Source: Erysipelothrix sp.
GTDB taxonomy: Bacteria > Bacillota_I > Bacilli_A > Erysipelotrichales > Erysipelotrichaceae
NCBI GenBank assembly: GCA_012727815.1
Contig: JAAYGI010000005.1
Location: forward strand, 1 to 64,000
Length of the DNA: 64,000 nucleotides
Direction: 5' to 3'
Numbering within the stretch: the stretch's first letter is position 1; the number at the start of each line of letters is the position of its first letter. Shown here piece after piece: positions 39,629-49,233 of the stretch. The position numbers and the translations under genes were made by a program. The notes beneath the pieces were generated by a model that saw only the letters and a list, made by a program, of their open reading frames with translations, searched no databases and had not been told where the DNA came from.

Positions 39629-41419
39629 TTAACTTAATTCTGATTGTCCGTGGTAAAGGGATGCGTAGCGTCCGTTTATAGACAGAAGTTCATCATGTCC
39701 TCCTCGTTCAACTATCTCTCCTTGTTCAAGTACTAAGATAGCATCAGAGTTTCTAACTGTTGATAATCTATGGGCAATGATAAATGTTGTTCGACCTTCC
39801 ATAAGACGATCCATCCCCACTTCAATCAATCTTTCAGTTCTTGTATCAATACTTGATGTTGCTTCATCAAGTATTAGTATTTTAGGATTTGCTACAGCAG
39901 CACGGGCTATATTCAAGAGTTGTTTTTGTCCTTGTGAAAGTTCATCTCCTGCCCCTACGATAACTGTTTGATAGCCAAACTCTAGTCTTTGAATGAAATG
40001 ATGGGCATTGGCAAGTTTAGCTGCTTCAATACATGCTTCATCACTTGCATCTAAATTACCATATCTTATGTTTTCCATAATGGTTCCTGTAAATAGATTG
40101 GTATCTTGTAATACCATTGCAATGTTTTTTCTTAGACTGTATCTGTTAATATCTTGAATGGATCTTCCATCCAAAGTAATAACACCTTTATTAATGTCAT
40201 AGAACCTTGATATTAGGTTTATGATGGTAGTTTTACCAGCACCCGTTGATCCAACAAATGCAATCTTCTGACCAGATTTAGCCCAGAAGGATATTCCTTT
40301 AAGAACATCTTTTCCTTTTTCATAACCAAAGTGGACATCATCAAAGACAACATCTCCTACTACTTCATCAAGAATAATCTCATCATCATTGACAGATTCA
40401 AGGTGCCAATCTAAAAGTTCAAAGACACGCTCTGCTGCTGCAAGCGATGATTGTAATACTGTATACTGGTTTGCGGCCATATTAATAGGTCTTCCTAAAG
40501 TACGGGTCATATTAACATATGCCCCTAAGTCTCCAATACTTAAACCAAAGTTAAGGGATAGATAACCACCCACAATTCCAATCAATGCATAGTTCATTGT
40601 ATTAACATTTTGCATCAGTGGAAACATCATTGATGATGCTGTTTGGGCAAGACGTGTTTTATTACGGTAGATATCCGATAGATATGAAAGTCTTTCTTTT
40701 GATTTGTCTTCATGGTTGAAAAGTTGCATGACCATTTGTCCTTCAACACTCTCTTCAATATAAGCATTCAAATCACCCAATGTTTGTTGTTGCTGTTTTG
40801 AATAACGTTTACTGTATTTAACAATGGTACGTGACAGTAACATCAGAAGCGGAATAATTGCTAGGGTTACTATTGAAAGTACAGGACTTAGATAAATCAT
40901 AAATGCAATGGTACCAATAAGTGTCATAGCATTAACAACAAGGGATGCTGCCGCTGTATTTAAACCTTCTTGGACTAAATCCACATCATTTGTAAAACGA
41001 CTCATAAGGTCTCCATGTGCATTCATATCGTGATACTTAACATCCAACCTAACCATATGTTCATACATTTCTTGTCTGATGTTATAAACCGTTCTTTGAG
41101 ATATAACAAGCATCAACTTGGATGCACCATAACTCATTGAAATCTCACCTAAATAAATTACTGCAAGAAATAAAAGTTGTCTTACCAGATTATAGGTAAC
41201 AACACTTCTTTCAACACTTCCATTTAAACCACTCTCTATTATTTTAATAACAGGTGATACTGCATATGCTCCATATAATCCACCCAAAGTAGAAAATATA
41301 GATAATATAATTACAAGTAGGAGCATCAGTTTATTTTGTCCTAAATATGCTAATAAACGTCTTAATGTTTTCTTTTGATTAACAGGTGTTTTAGCACCCT
41401 GTGTTAGACGGCGACTCAT
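39629..41419 (-). CDS. ABC exporter half-transporter (subunit B)
   Basis: ABC membrane domain; GSTGAGKTTIINL, LSQGQKQLLNIARAAVANPKILILDEATSSID. Confidence 0.93.
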   Translation of the reverse strand: MSRRLTQGAKTPVNQKKTLRRLLAYLGQNKLMLLLVIILSIFSTLGGLYGAYAVSPVIKIIESGLNGSVERSVVTYNLVRQLLFLAVIYLGEISMSYGASKLMLVISQRTVYNIRQEMYEHMVRLDVKYHDMNAHGDLMSRFTNDVDLVQEGLNTAAASLVVNAMTLIGTIAFMIYLSPVLSIVTLAIIPLLMLLSRTIVKYSKRYSKQQQQTLGDLNAYIEESVEGQMVMQLFNHEDKSKERLSYLSDIYRNKTRLAQTASSMMFPLMQNVNTMNYALIGIVGGYLSLNFGLSIGDLGAYVNMTRTLGRPINMAANQYTVLQSSLAAAERVFELLDWHLESVNDDEIILDEVVGDVVFDDVHFGYEKGKDVLKGISFWAKSGQKIAFVGSTGAGKTTIINLISRFYDINKGVITLDGRSIQDINRYSLRKNIAMVLQDTNLFTGTIMENIRYGNLDASDEACIEAAKLANAHHFIQRLEFGYQTVIVGAGDELSQGQKQLLNIARAAVANPKILILDEATSSIDTRTERLIEVGMDRLMEGRTTFIIAHRLSTVRNSDAILVLEQGEIVERGGHDELLSINGRYASLYHGQSELS

Positions 41420-43158
41420 AAAGATACCTCCTCTTTTCTAATTTGTGATGCATAGATTTCATTGTATACAAGAGATGACTCTAAGAGTTCATCATGGGTT
41501 CCAATGGCTTCTATCTCACCTTCATTCAATACAAGGATACGATCCATTTTAGATACAGAACTTATCTTTTGAGCAATACTAATCAGAGTCATATCTTGGT
41601 AGTGAGAATTTAGATTATTCATAACCAACTCTTCAGTTTGAGCATCAAGTGCTGAAGTACTGTCATCTAGTATTAGTATTTTAGGTTCAATTACAAGGGC
41701 ACGGGCAATACATAGTCTTTGACGTTGTCCACCTGAGAAGTTTAATCCCCCTTGTTGTACTTCACTTTCAAACTTTAGTTCTTGTGATTGTATGTAATCA
41801 TAGATAAGTGATGTTTGACTTGCTTTACGCAGCAAGTCTTTACTTGCATTGTCATTACCTAGTTTTAGATTGGATGTAATAGTTCCTTTAAATAAAATAT
41901 TCTTTTGGGGCACAAATCCAAATAAGGATCTCAGTGCTTTTAAATCATAGTTTTTAATATCAATACCATCTACAGTAATGGCACCACTACTAACATCCAT
42001 TAATCTTCCCAGTAAGTTAACAAGAGTAGTTTTTCCGGATCCTGTTGATCCAATAATACCCAATCTTTCTCCTGGATATATTGAAAAGTTAATATTATTA
42101 AGGGTGTTTGCAACAGTATCATCTTCATAATATTTAAATGAAACATCCTTAAATTCTATATGACCTTTTCTAGTTTGAATCTCATCACTTTTCTCTTCAT
42201 TAACAATATCAAGTTTCTCATCAAATACTTCATTAATTCTAATCAGACTTGCCTTTGATCGGGTCATCATCATAAAGACATTGGTAATCATCATCATTGA
42301 GAACATTGTAAATCTTAAGTAGTTAATAAATACCAGTAAATCACCTATTGCAATAAGCTTTGTATCTATAATAATAAAAGATGCAAAATACATAATGACT
42401 ATGGAAGCAAAGTTAATTGCAGTCATCAGGGCTGGGTCTATCAGTAGCATTACATTATGTGCATGCATAGATGCATCATAGAATGCCTTATTATCTTGAC
42501 TAAATCTAACATCTTCAACATCTTCTCTAACAAAGGATTTAATAACCCTAACATTAATTAAAGATTCTTGAATCTTTCTATTTAAGCCATCCATCTTTTC
42601 CTGTAATTTAATAAATCTAGGAAATCCTTGTGATATAACATACATCATTACAAATGATAGAAGGATTACTGCAACAAGAGGAACCCTTGATAGAAACTTA
42701 TTTGTTGTATAAGTAAGATAAACAGTAGAAAACAAGAGCACAGGCGCCCTTACAAGCATTCTAAGCCTCATAAGCACAGTTCTCTGTATGAAGTCTACAT
42801 CATTTGTTAAGCGCGTTACAAGGGACGCAGTTTGAAACTTATTCACATTTTTGATAGAGAAGTTTTGAATCTTCTCAAATAAATCTGTTCTTAAGCGATG
42901 TGCAAAGCGTGTTGTAACAGTTGCAGGTATAATAAGACCTAAAACAGAAATTATAATACCAAGAACCGCTAATAAGAGCATTTTGACTCCTAGGTTAAGT
43001 ATCAAGGGCATGTCAGAATTTTCTATACCAACATCAATGATTGTACCCATCAATCTAATTTGATAAAGTTCAACCATGGCACTACCTGCTACAAATAATA
43101 TACCTAGAAGTACTACTGCTAAATCAACCTTTAAATATTTATATATTCTTTTCATCAT
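41416..43158 (-). CDS. ABC exporter half-transporter (subunit A)
   Basis: ABC membrane domain; GSTGSGKTTLVNLL, FSGGQRQRLCIARAL, LILDDSTSALD. Confidence 0.93.
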   Translation of the reverse strand: MMKRIYKYLKVDLAVVLLGILFVAGSAMVELYQIRLMGTIIDVGIENSDMPLILNLGVKMLLLAVLGIIISVLGLIIPATVTTRFAHRLRTDLFEKIQNFSIKNVNKFQTASLVTRLTNDVDFIQRTVLMRLRMLVRAPVLLFSTVYLTYTTNKFLSRVPLVAVILLSFVMMYVISQGFPRFIKLQEKMDGLNRKIQESLINVRVIKSFVREDVEDVRFSQDNKAFYDASMHAHNVMLLIDPALMTAINFASIVIMYFASFIIIDTKLIAIGDLLVFINYLRFTMFSMMMITNVFMMMTRSKASLIRINEVFDEKLDIVNEEKSDEIQTRKGHIEFKDVSFKYYEDDTVANTLNNINFSIYPGERLGIIGSTGSGKTTLVNLLGRLMDVSSGAITVDGIDIKNYDLKALRSLFGFVPQKNILFKGTITSNLKLGNDNASKDLLRKASQTSLIYDYIQSQELKFESEVQQGGLNFSGGQRQRLCIARALVIEPKILILDDSTSALDAQTEELVMNNLNSHYQDMTLISIAQKISSVSKMDRILVLNEGEIEAIGTHDELLESSLVYNEIYASQIRKEEVSL

Positions 43159-43576
43159 CCACCTCTTCTAGACCTTGAATCATTTTACTAAAGAGAACTT
43201 CTAAAAGATCCTTTTCTTCTTGACTCATATTTTTAAACATAGATGCATTAATATTATTGAAGTATGTTTTACATGCATCTGAAGTTTCAACTCCCAAATC
43301 TGTTAAACTTATCAGAATTCTTCTTTTATCTTTAGTATCCGCAAGTTTTCTAATTAAACCTGATTGTTCTAATCTGCGTACACTTACAGATAAACTCTCT
43401 TTAGATACATCCAGTGCATCTGTTAGTTCTGTAAGGGTCATATCAGGATTTTCCTGTAACTTAAAAAGAATACGGTGTTGTCCAATGTAAACATTTTTCT
43501 TAATTAATTGTGACTGTATAACTTCGCGGTGCCTTTTTGCTAAGTTTCTAAATGATTCTACAAGTATATTTTCCAT
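43139..43576 (-). CDS. MarR-family transcriptional regulator
   Basis: Winged HTH DMTLTELTDALDVSKESLSVSVRRLEQSGLIRKLADTKDKRRILISLTDLG. Confidence 0.92.
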   Translation of the reverse strand: MENILVESFRNLAKRHREVIQSQLIKKNVYIGQHRILFKLQENPDMTLTELTDALDVSKESLSVSVRRLEQSGLIRKLADTKDKRRILISLTDLGVETSDACKTYFNNINASMFKNMSQEEKDLLEVLFSKMIQGLEEVDDEKNI

Positions 43577-43588
43577 AATTTTCCCCTT

Positions 43589-43606
43589 TAGTTAACCGAC
43601 TAACTA
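43589..43606. promoter_or_regulatory. Candidate MarR operator
   Basis: TAGTTA-accgac-TAACTA between a minus-strand TATAAT and the marR RBS. Confidence 0.5.
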
Positions 43607-43648
43607 ATTATATCATACATTGAAGATTCAATCTTGTTTAAGCATAAG

Positions 43649-43672
43649 AAAAAAGAGGTTTCCCTCTTTATC
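43649..43672 (-). terminator. Terminator downstream of the opp region
   Basis: Minus strand AAAGAGG-GAAA-CCTCTTTTTT. Confidence 0.65.
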
Positions 43673-43847
43673 TTAGAAATAATATCCAAATGATGAAATA
43701 GAACAATGCAAGCACAAGTATTACTACTGGCATAAAGGTTGTTAATCCAGCAATGATAATTGCCTTCACATCACCCTCTTCAAGATCATCTAGTTTTTTT
43801 AAATTTTCTGCTTCATTTTTCCTTAATCTTTTTTTTAGTTTAAACAT
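43668..43847 (-). CDS. Small single-TM protein of unknown function
   Basis: MFKLKKRLRKNEAENLKKLDDLEEGDVKAIIIAGLTTFMPVVILVLALFYFIIWILFLR; directly after the oppD stop. Confidence 0.5.
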   Translation of the reverse strand: MFKLKKRLRKNEAENLKKLDDLEEGDVKAIIIAGLTTFMPVVILVLALFYFIIWILFLR

Positions 43848-44788
43848 TATTTTAAACGACAAGCCACAAAGTGACCTGGATCTACTTCTACCCAATCAGC
43901 ATCTGCTTGATTGTTCTCTTTGAAGTTTTGGAAATCAAACTTATCATTTTCTGCTGAGAATAAGTCATGTTCCATTTCTTCTTCACCTTTACGGCGTGAG
44001 ATATCTGTCTTTAAGTATGCTGCCATTAGACGTTTTGTATAAGGGTGTGTTGCATTATCAAAGATTGACAATATTGGACCTGCTTCAACTATTTTACCAC
44101 CATGCATAACAATAACATCGTCAGCCATTTGACTGATAACACCAAGGTCATGGGTAATAAACATAATTGCTGTATTGAAGTCTGTTTTTAAATCATTCAT
44201 TAATTTTAGAATTTCAGCTTGAATAATAACATCAAGTGCCGTTGTAGGCTCATCTGCAATTAATAATTTAGGATAACAAGCAAGAGCCATAGCGATCATG
44301 ACACGTTGTGACATACCACCTGACAATTGGTGTGGATATTGTTGTAATACATTATCCGCATTACTAATCTTAACAGACTCTAACATCTCTTTAGATTTCT
44401 TACTTGCTTCTTCTTTTGTTAAGTTTTGGTGAAGCATAATAACTTCATTAATTTGGTCTTCAACTGTGAATACCGGGTTTAATGATGTCATTGGCTCTTG
44501 GAAAATCATTGAAATATCATTTCCACGAATTTTTTGTAGTTCTTTTTCAGGTAAGTTGTTAATTTCAACACCATTAAAGTTGATACTACCATCAGCAATT
44601 CTTTGGTTATGTTCAAATAATTTAAGAATACTCATTGCAGTTTGACTCTTTCCAGAACCACTCTCTCCAACTATTCCTAAAGTTTGTCCTTCTTTAATTG
44701 CAAATGTAATTCCATTTACTGCTTTTACTACACCTCTTCGGGTATCGAAGTAGGTATGTAAGTTGTTTACTTCTAATAAGTTACTCAT
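43847..44788 (-). CDS. oppD: Oligopeptide ABC transporter ATP-binding protein OppD
   Basis: GESGSGKSQTAMSILKL, MIFQEPMTSLNPVFTV, LSGGMSQRVMIAMALACYPKLLIADEPTTALDV. Confidence 0.94.
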   Translation of the reverse strand: MSNLLEVNNLHTYFDTRRGVVKAVNGITFAIKEGQTLGIVGESGSGKSQTAMSILKLFEHNQRIADGSINFNGVEINNLPEKELQKIRGNDISMIFQEPMTSLNPVFTVEDQINEVIMLHQNLTKEEASKKSKEMLESVKISNADNVLQQYPHQLSGGMSQRVMIAMALACYPKLLIADEPTTALDVIIQAEILKLMNDLKTDFNTAIMFITHDLGVISQMADDVIVMHGGKIVEAGPILSIFDNATHPYTKRLMAAYLKTDISRRKGEEEMEHDLFSAENDKFDFQNFKENNQADADWVEVDPGHFVACRLK

Positions 44789-44802
44789 AATATACCCTCC
44801 TT

Positions 44803-46266
44803 CTAATCCGTTTTAGTATTTTTTAAGTTACATGCTACAAAGTGTCCTGGGGATACTTCATACCAATCTTTGTCCGCTTCGCCTGTTTCTTTGAAATGGA
44901 AATCGTAAACATCATTTTCATCATATAGTGGTAATAATTCAATAACTTCTCCAGGACGTTTCATCTTAGGAATTGCATTAAGTAATTCACGTGTATATGG
45001 GTGTTTAGGATTATTAAAGATAGCTTCAGCTGGTGCAAGTTCTACTAAGTTACCAAAGTACATTACACCAATTCTATCACTTATATAACGTACAACACCA
45101 AGGTCATGCGTAATGAATAAGTATGTTAGATTGTTTTCATCTTTTAAATCTTGTAGTAAGTTTATAACTTGTGACTGAATAGAAACATCCAGTGCACTTA
45201 CAGCCTCATCAGCTACAACAAATTTAGGATTTAGAGCAAGTGCTCTTGCTATCCCAATTCTTTGACGTTGTCCACCTGAGAATTGGTGAGGATAACGGTG
45301 AATAAATGTACGGTCAAGACCACATTTTTCCATGACATCTTCAATATATGCTTGATATTCTTTACTCTTTGTATCTGAGAATAAACCGTGAGCAATTAAC
45401 CCTTCACCAATGATATTACCAACTGTAAATCTTGGATCTAATGATGAATACGGGTCTTGGAATATAATTTGTAAATCATTTCTTAGACGTCTCATCTCTT
45501 GTTTATTTAAAGATGACAGTACAACACCTTTATCGCGTTGTGATTCAAACTCTTCAAATCTTGCATGATTTTTAAGCGGCGCTTTTAATTGTTTAATTTC
45601 TGCATCTACTGCATCAAATTCAACTTGGCGTGCTTTTAAATCTACTTTCATGTCTTCAATTTTCTTTGAAGCTTTTGGATCTTTACCACTGATTGTTAAA
45701 CGGTGTTCTTCAAAAGAAATCTTTTTAACAAGTGTCGCTACTGCGGATCCTTTTTTGAATTTTTTATCTAAAACTTCGCTTACAGCATTTAAGTTTTCAT
45801 GAACTAGAAGTCCACCAACAAGTCTTAAAATATTTCCATAGTTATTTTCAAAATGAATTTTAAATAATCTTAATTCTTCAACTACTGGGTCTGCTGCGTT
45901 TGCTGCATTTTTAGCACTTGCTGTTAATTCATTTAATTTTTCTAAATCTTTATCATAAGATTTGAATGCTTTAGGAAACTTTCTATAAGTTGTACCAACA
46001 TATTCTGGCATCATCTCTTCGATTGTTTCACCATAGTAGAGGCTTACCCCTGCTGTTTGTTCATATAATTGTATTAATGTACGTCCGAATGTGGATTTTC
46101 CACATCCTGACTCTCCAACCAATCCTAGCGTTTCACCTTCAAAGATTTCCAAGGTGATATCTTTATTGGCACGGACATAGTCCGTATGTTTTTGAAACAT
46201 GCTTTCTTTTTTCAAAGGGAAATACTTTTGTAAGTTCTCCACTCTTAATAATGCTTTTTCTGCCAT
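44803..46266 (-). CDS. oppF: Oligopeptide ABC transporter ATP-binding protein OppF with internal insertion
   Basis: GESGCGKSTFGRTLIQLYEQTAG, then ~165 aa of non-ABC sequence before LRNDLQIIFQDPYSSLDPRFTV and FSGGQRQRIGIARALALNPK. Confidence 0.92.
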   Translation of the reverse strand: MAEKALLRVENLQKYFPLKKESMFQKHTDYVRANKDITLEIFEGETLGLVGESGCGKSTFGRTLIQLYEQTAGVSLYYGETIEEMMPEYVGTTYRKFPKAFKSYDKDLEKLNELTASAKNAANAADPVVEELRLFKIHFENNYGNILRLVGGLLVHENLNAVSEVLDKKFKKGSAVATLVKKISFEEHRLTISGKDPKASKKIEDMKVDLKARQVEFDAVDAEIKQLKAPLKNHARFEEFESQRDKGVVLSSLNKQEMRRLRNDLQIIFQDPYSSLDPRFTVGNIIGEGLIAHGLFSDTKSKEYQAYIEDVMEKCGLDRTFIHRYPHQFSGGQRQRIGIARALALNPKFVVADEAVSALDVSIQSQVINLLQDLKDENNLTYLFITHDLGVVRYISDRIGVMYFGNLVELAPAEAIFNNPKHPYTRELLNAIPKMKRPGEVIELLPLYDENDVYDFHFKETGEADKDWYEVSPGHFVACNLKNTKTD

Positions 46267-46284
46267 TAAATTCTCCTTTTCTAT

Positions 46285-48135
46285 CTATTTTTCGTTTGCG
46301 CGTGGATCCATTGCTTCGCGTAATCCATCGCCCACTAAGTTAACTGATAATGCTGCTAACAGAACACAAAGTGCCGGTAAGACCCATTGCCACCAGTAAT
46401 ATTCAATTACTTTAGCTGATTGTGATGATGATAGCATATTTCCCCATGATGGTTCTGGCGCCATAACACCAAATCCTAGGAATGATAAACCTGATTCTGT
46501 TAATAAGTTACCTGCATAACTTAATGTCATTGTTACAATAATAATATTAAATACTGCTGGTAATATATGTTTAATAATAATTTTCGGTGTTGGTAAACCT
46601 AAAGCTTTAGCTGCAAGAACAAAGTCTTTCTCACGCTCTGCTAAGATTTGCCCACGAATCATTCTGGCAAGACCTGGCCATGATATAACCCCAAGGATTA
46701 CCATTACCATAAAGAGTCTTTGAGATTGAGTCAGAACCCCGGATAATATTGTTGATAGAGTTATTGCTAAAGGTAGGAATGGGAATGATGATACAATCTC
46801 TGCAATACGCATGAGAATATTATCAATACGTCCACCATAGAACCCAGCAATAAGACCAACAGCAACACCAATTGTTGTTGAGATTACAACTGCAATAACA
46901 CCAATGAACATTGTAATACGTCCACCATGAATTAAGCGTGTTGCAACATCGCGTCCCCACTCATCTGATCCTAATAAGAATCCTTTGAATCCAAATCCAG
47001 TTGCTTTTGCATCTTTATCAACTGCATAAGTCTGGTAGAATCCTGAGTGAATACTGTCATAAGTTTTTCCTTCTAATTTAGAAGCATCAGCTTGACTGTG
47101 AGAAGAATTTCCCCATGCTGTAACTGCTCCATCTTCAGTTAGTATTGTAAAGTGGTCTCGACCACCTACAACTTGTTTTACATCTTTACCATTAATTGAT
47201 TCTGGTACTACATAAGCTTCCTCTGAAGAAGAACCCCATGTATAAATTTCTCCATTACTATCAATTGCAAGACCTACTTCATTAGTAGCAGCAATATGTG
47301 TAACAGTTACTGAACCATCTTTAAGTTCTTCTGGTACTCTTGCTTCTAATGGTTTACCTTTTAAACCATTAACTGCAATTGTTCCATCATCTAAAAGAAA
47401 TATTGCGTTTGCAGAACTTGCTACAACATCAACAATTCTACCTTGAATGGCTTTGGGTACAATGTTTAATTTATTGTTCATTGTAGAACCCCAAATATGT
47501 GCAGTACCTTCTTTTGTAAGGATACCGGTGTAAAGTGTTTCAGCAAATACTTTTTCAATGCCTTCTTTTCTCGCTATACCTGACATTTTATCTGGAATAC
47601 TTCCTTGCTCAAATGAGTTAAGTCCCCATCCAACAAGTTTTCCATCATCAAGTAATGCGATCGCATGGCGGTCACCCGCTGCTATATCAACAACTTTACC
47701 ATTTTTAACTTCATCTGGTATTTTTTTAACATTTTCTGCATCAACACCCCAGAAGTATGTATTTCCTTCTTCACTTACTCCAAATGAGAAACTTACTCCT
47801 GATACGATATCTTTAATTCCTTCTTTTTGTAATTTTGAAGGAACTTTAAGATAGTTACGTCCTGGAGCTGTATTTCTAAGTGTAGAAGCATTGTCGTTGA
47901 AGTTTACTGGGAACATCACTGACCCACCAACAACAGTTACAGCCATTACTATAAACATGACCAAACCACCTACCGCAAGTTTATTACGGAAGAAGTTTTT
48001 AACAATCATCTCTTTAGGGCTCATTAAATCATCTTCTAATATTAATTCTTCACCACGATTAAACCCAAACAGTCTCTTAAATAATCCACCGATTGAGGAA
48101 AGTAGTTGTTGAAATATATTTTGTTTTTTGTCCAT
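46285..48135 (-). CDS. oppC: Oligopeptide ABC transporter permease OppC with RCC1-like propeller insertion
   Basis: N-terminal OppC_N and TM1; ~7 RCC1-like repeats; then LLGSDEWGRDVATRLIHGGRITMFIGVIAVVIS and the permease core. Confidence 0.93.
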   Translation of the reverse strand: MDKKQNIFQQLLSSIGGLFKRLFGFNRGEELILEDDLMSPKEMIVKNFFRNKLAVGGLVMFIVMAVTVVGGSVMFPVNFNDNASTLRNTAPGRNYLKVPSKLQKEGIKDIVSGVSFSFGVSEEGNTYFWGVDAENVKKIPDEVKNGKVVDIAAGDRHAIALLDDGKLVGWGLNSFEQGSIPDKMSGIARKEGIEKVFAETLYTGILTKEGTAHIWGSTMNNKLNIVPKAIQGRIVDVVASSANAIFLLDDGTIAVNGLKGKPLEARVPEELKDGSVTVTHIAATNEVGLAIDSNGEIYTWGSSSEEAYVVPESINGKDVKQVVGGRDHFTILTEDGAVTAWGNSSHSQADASKLEGKTYDSIHSGFYQTYAVDKDAKATGFGFKGFLLGSDEWGRDVATRLIHGGRITMFIGVIAVVISTTIGVAVGLIAGFYGGRIDNILMRIAEIVSSFPFLPLAITLSTILSGVLTQSQRLFMVMVILGVISWPGLARMIRGQILAEREKDFVLAAKALGLPTPKIIIKHILPAVFNIIIVTMTLSYAGNLLTESGLSFLGFGVMAPEPSWGNMLSSSQSAKVIEYYWWQWVLPALCVLLAALSVNLVGDGLREAMDPRANEK

Positions 48136-48146
48136 CTTATATTCTC

Positions 48147-49115
48147 CTAATCTAACTTAACTCTTGGGTCAACCAATGCATAACCTAAGTCCATCAGTAA
48201 GTTTGCAAATAAAGCAAGTACTGAGTAGAACATATTTAATGCAAGAACAATCATAAAATCTCGGTTATTGATTGCATTAATCATAACTGTGCCAATACCG
48301 TTGAATGCGAATATTTGTTCAGTAATCATAGAACCACCAAATACCGATACTAGTGACCCCGCTACTAAAGTAACAATAGGAATCAATGCATTTCTAAATG
48401 CATGACGGTAAATAACAATTTTTTCTGATAAACCTTTTGAACGTGCTGTTCTAATATAATCTTGACCTAACGCTTCAATCATTGCGTTACGCACATAACG
48501 GATAACACTTGCAAGTGAACCCAATGTTAGTGTTAATAACGGCAATGTTATAAATTTTAAATAGTTTAAGGCGTATATTCCACCCATATTCTTGGATGGC
48601 ATTCCACCAATTGGAAATAAACCTAACTTGATTGCAAATACATAAATCGTTATCATTGCAATAAAAAATGTAGGAACAGACATTCCCACTAACGAAAATA
48701 CTTGCCAGAAATTATCATAGGTAGACCCACGTTTAACTGCAGATTTAATTCCAACAGGTATCGATATCATAAAAGCAATTATCAATGATAGAATATTTAA
48801 AATTATTGTATTCATCATTGGTTCTTTTATTACATCAATTGCTGGACGTTTATATTGAGTAGACATCCCCAAGTTACCTTGAACTAATTCCCCCATCCAT
48901 TTTACGTATTGCACAGGAAGTGGTTTATCGAAACCATACTGTTCTATTACCTTTTGTCGTTCAACTTGAATCTGTTCTGGTGTCAGCTGCCCCTGTGGCA
49001 TCAATGCTCTAATAGGATCACCTGGCATTGATTTGAACATCCCAAACAACATTACAGATATTATTAGGACGACAGGTATCATTGATACCATTCTTTTACC
49101 AATATATTTTAACAT
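48147..49115 (-). CDS. oppB: Oligopeptide ABC transporter permease OppB
   Basis: MLKYIGKRMVSMIPVVLIISVMLFGMFKSMPGDP; YVRNAMIEALGQDYIRTARSKGLSEK. Confidence 0.94.
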   Translation of the reverse strand: MLKYIGKRMVSMIPVVLIISVMLFGMFKSMPGDPIRALMPQGQLTPEQIQVERQKVIEQYGFDKPLPVQYVKWMGELVQGNLGMSTQYKRPAIDVIKEPMMNTIILNILSLIIAFMISIPVGIKSAVKRGSTYDNFWQVFSLVGMSVPTFFIAMITIYVFAIKLGLFPIGGMPSKNMGGIYALNYLKFITLPLLTLTLGSLASVIRYVRNAMIEALGQDYIRTARSKGLSEKIVIYRHAFRNALIPIVTLVAGSLVSVFGGSMITEQIFAFNGIGTVMINAINNRDFMIVLALNMFYSVLALFANLLMDLGYALVDPRVKLD

Positions 49116-49233
49116 CTCTTACTCCTTTACATAGAAAATTAAAGGAAACAATGATTAACTCAAAGTCCCCTTTAATTCTTTTTAATAACTATTCAATTAT
49201 ACACATTTTCGTGTGTAATATCAACTTTAAATA

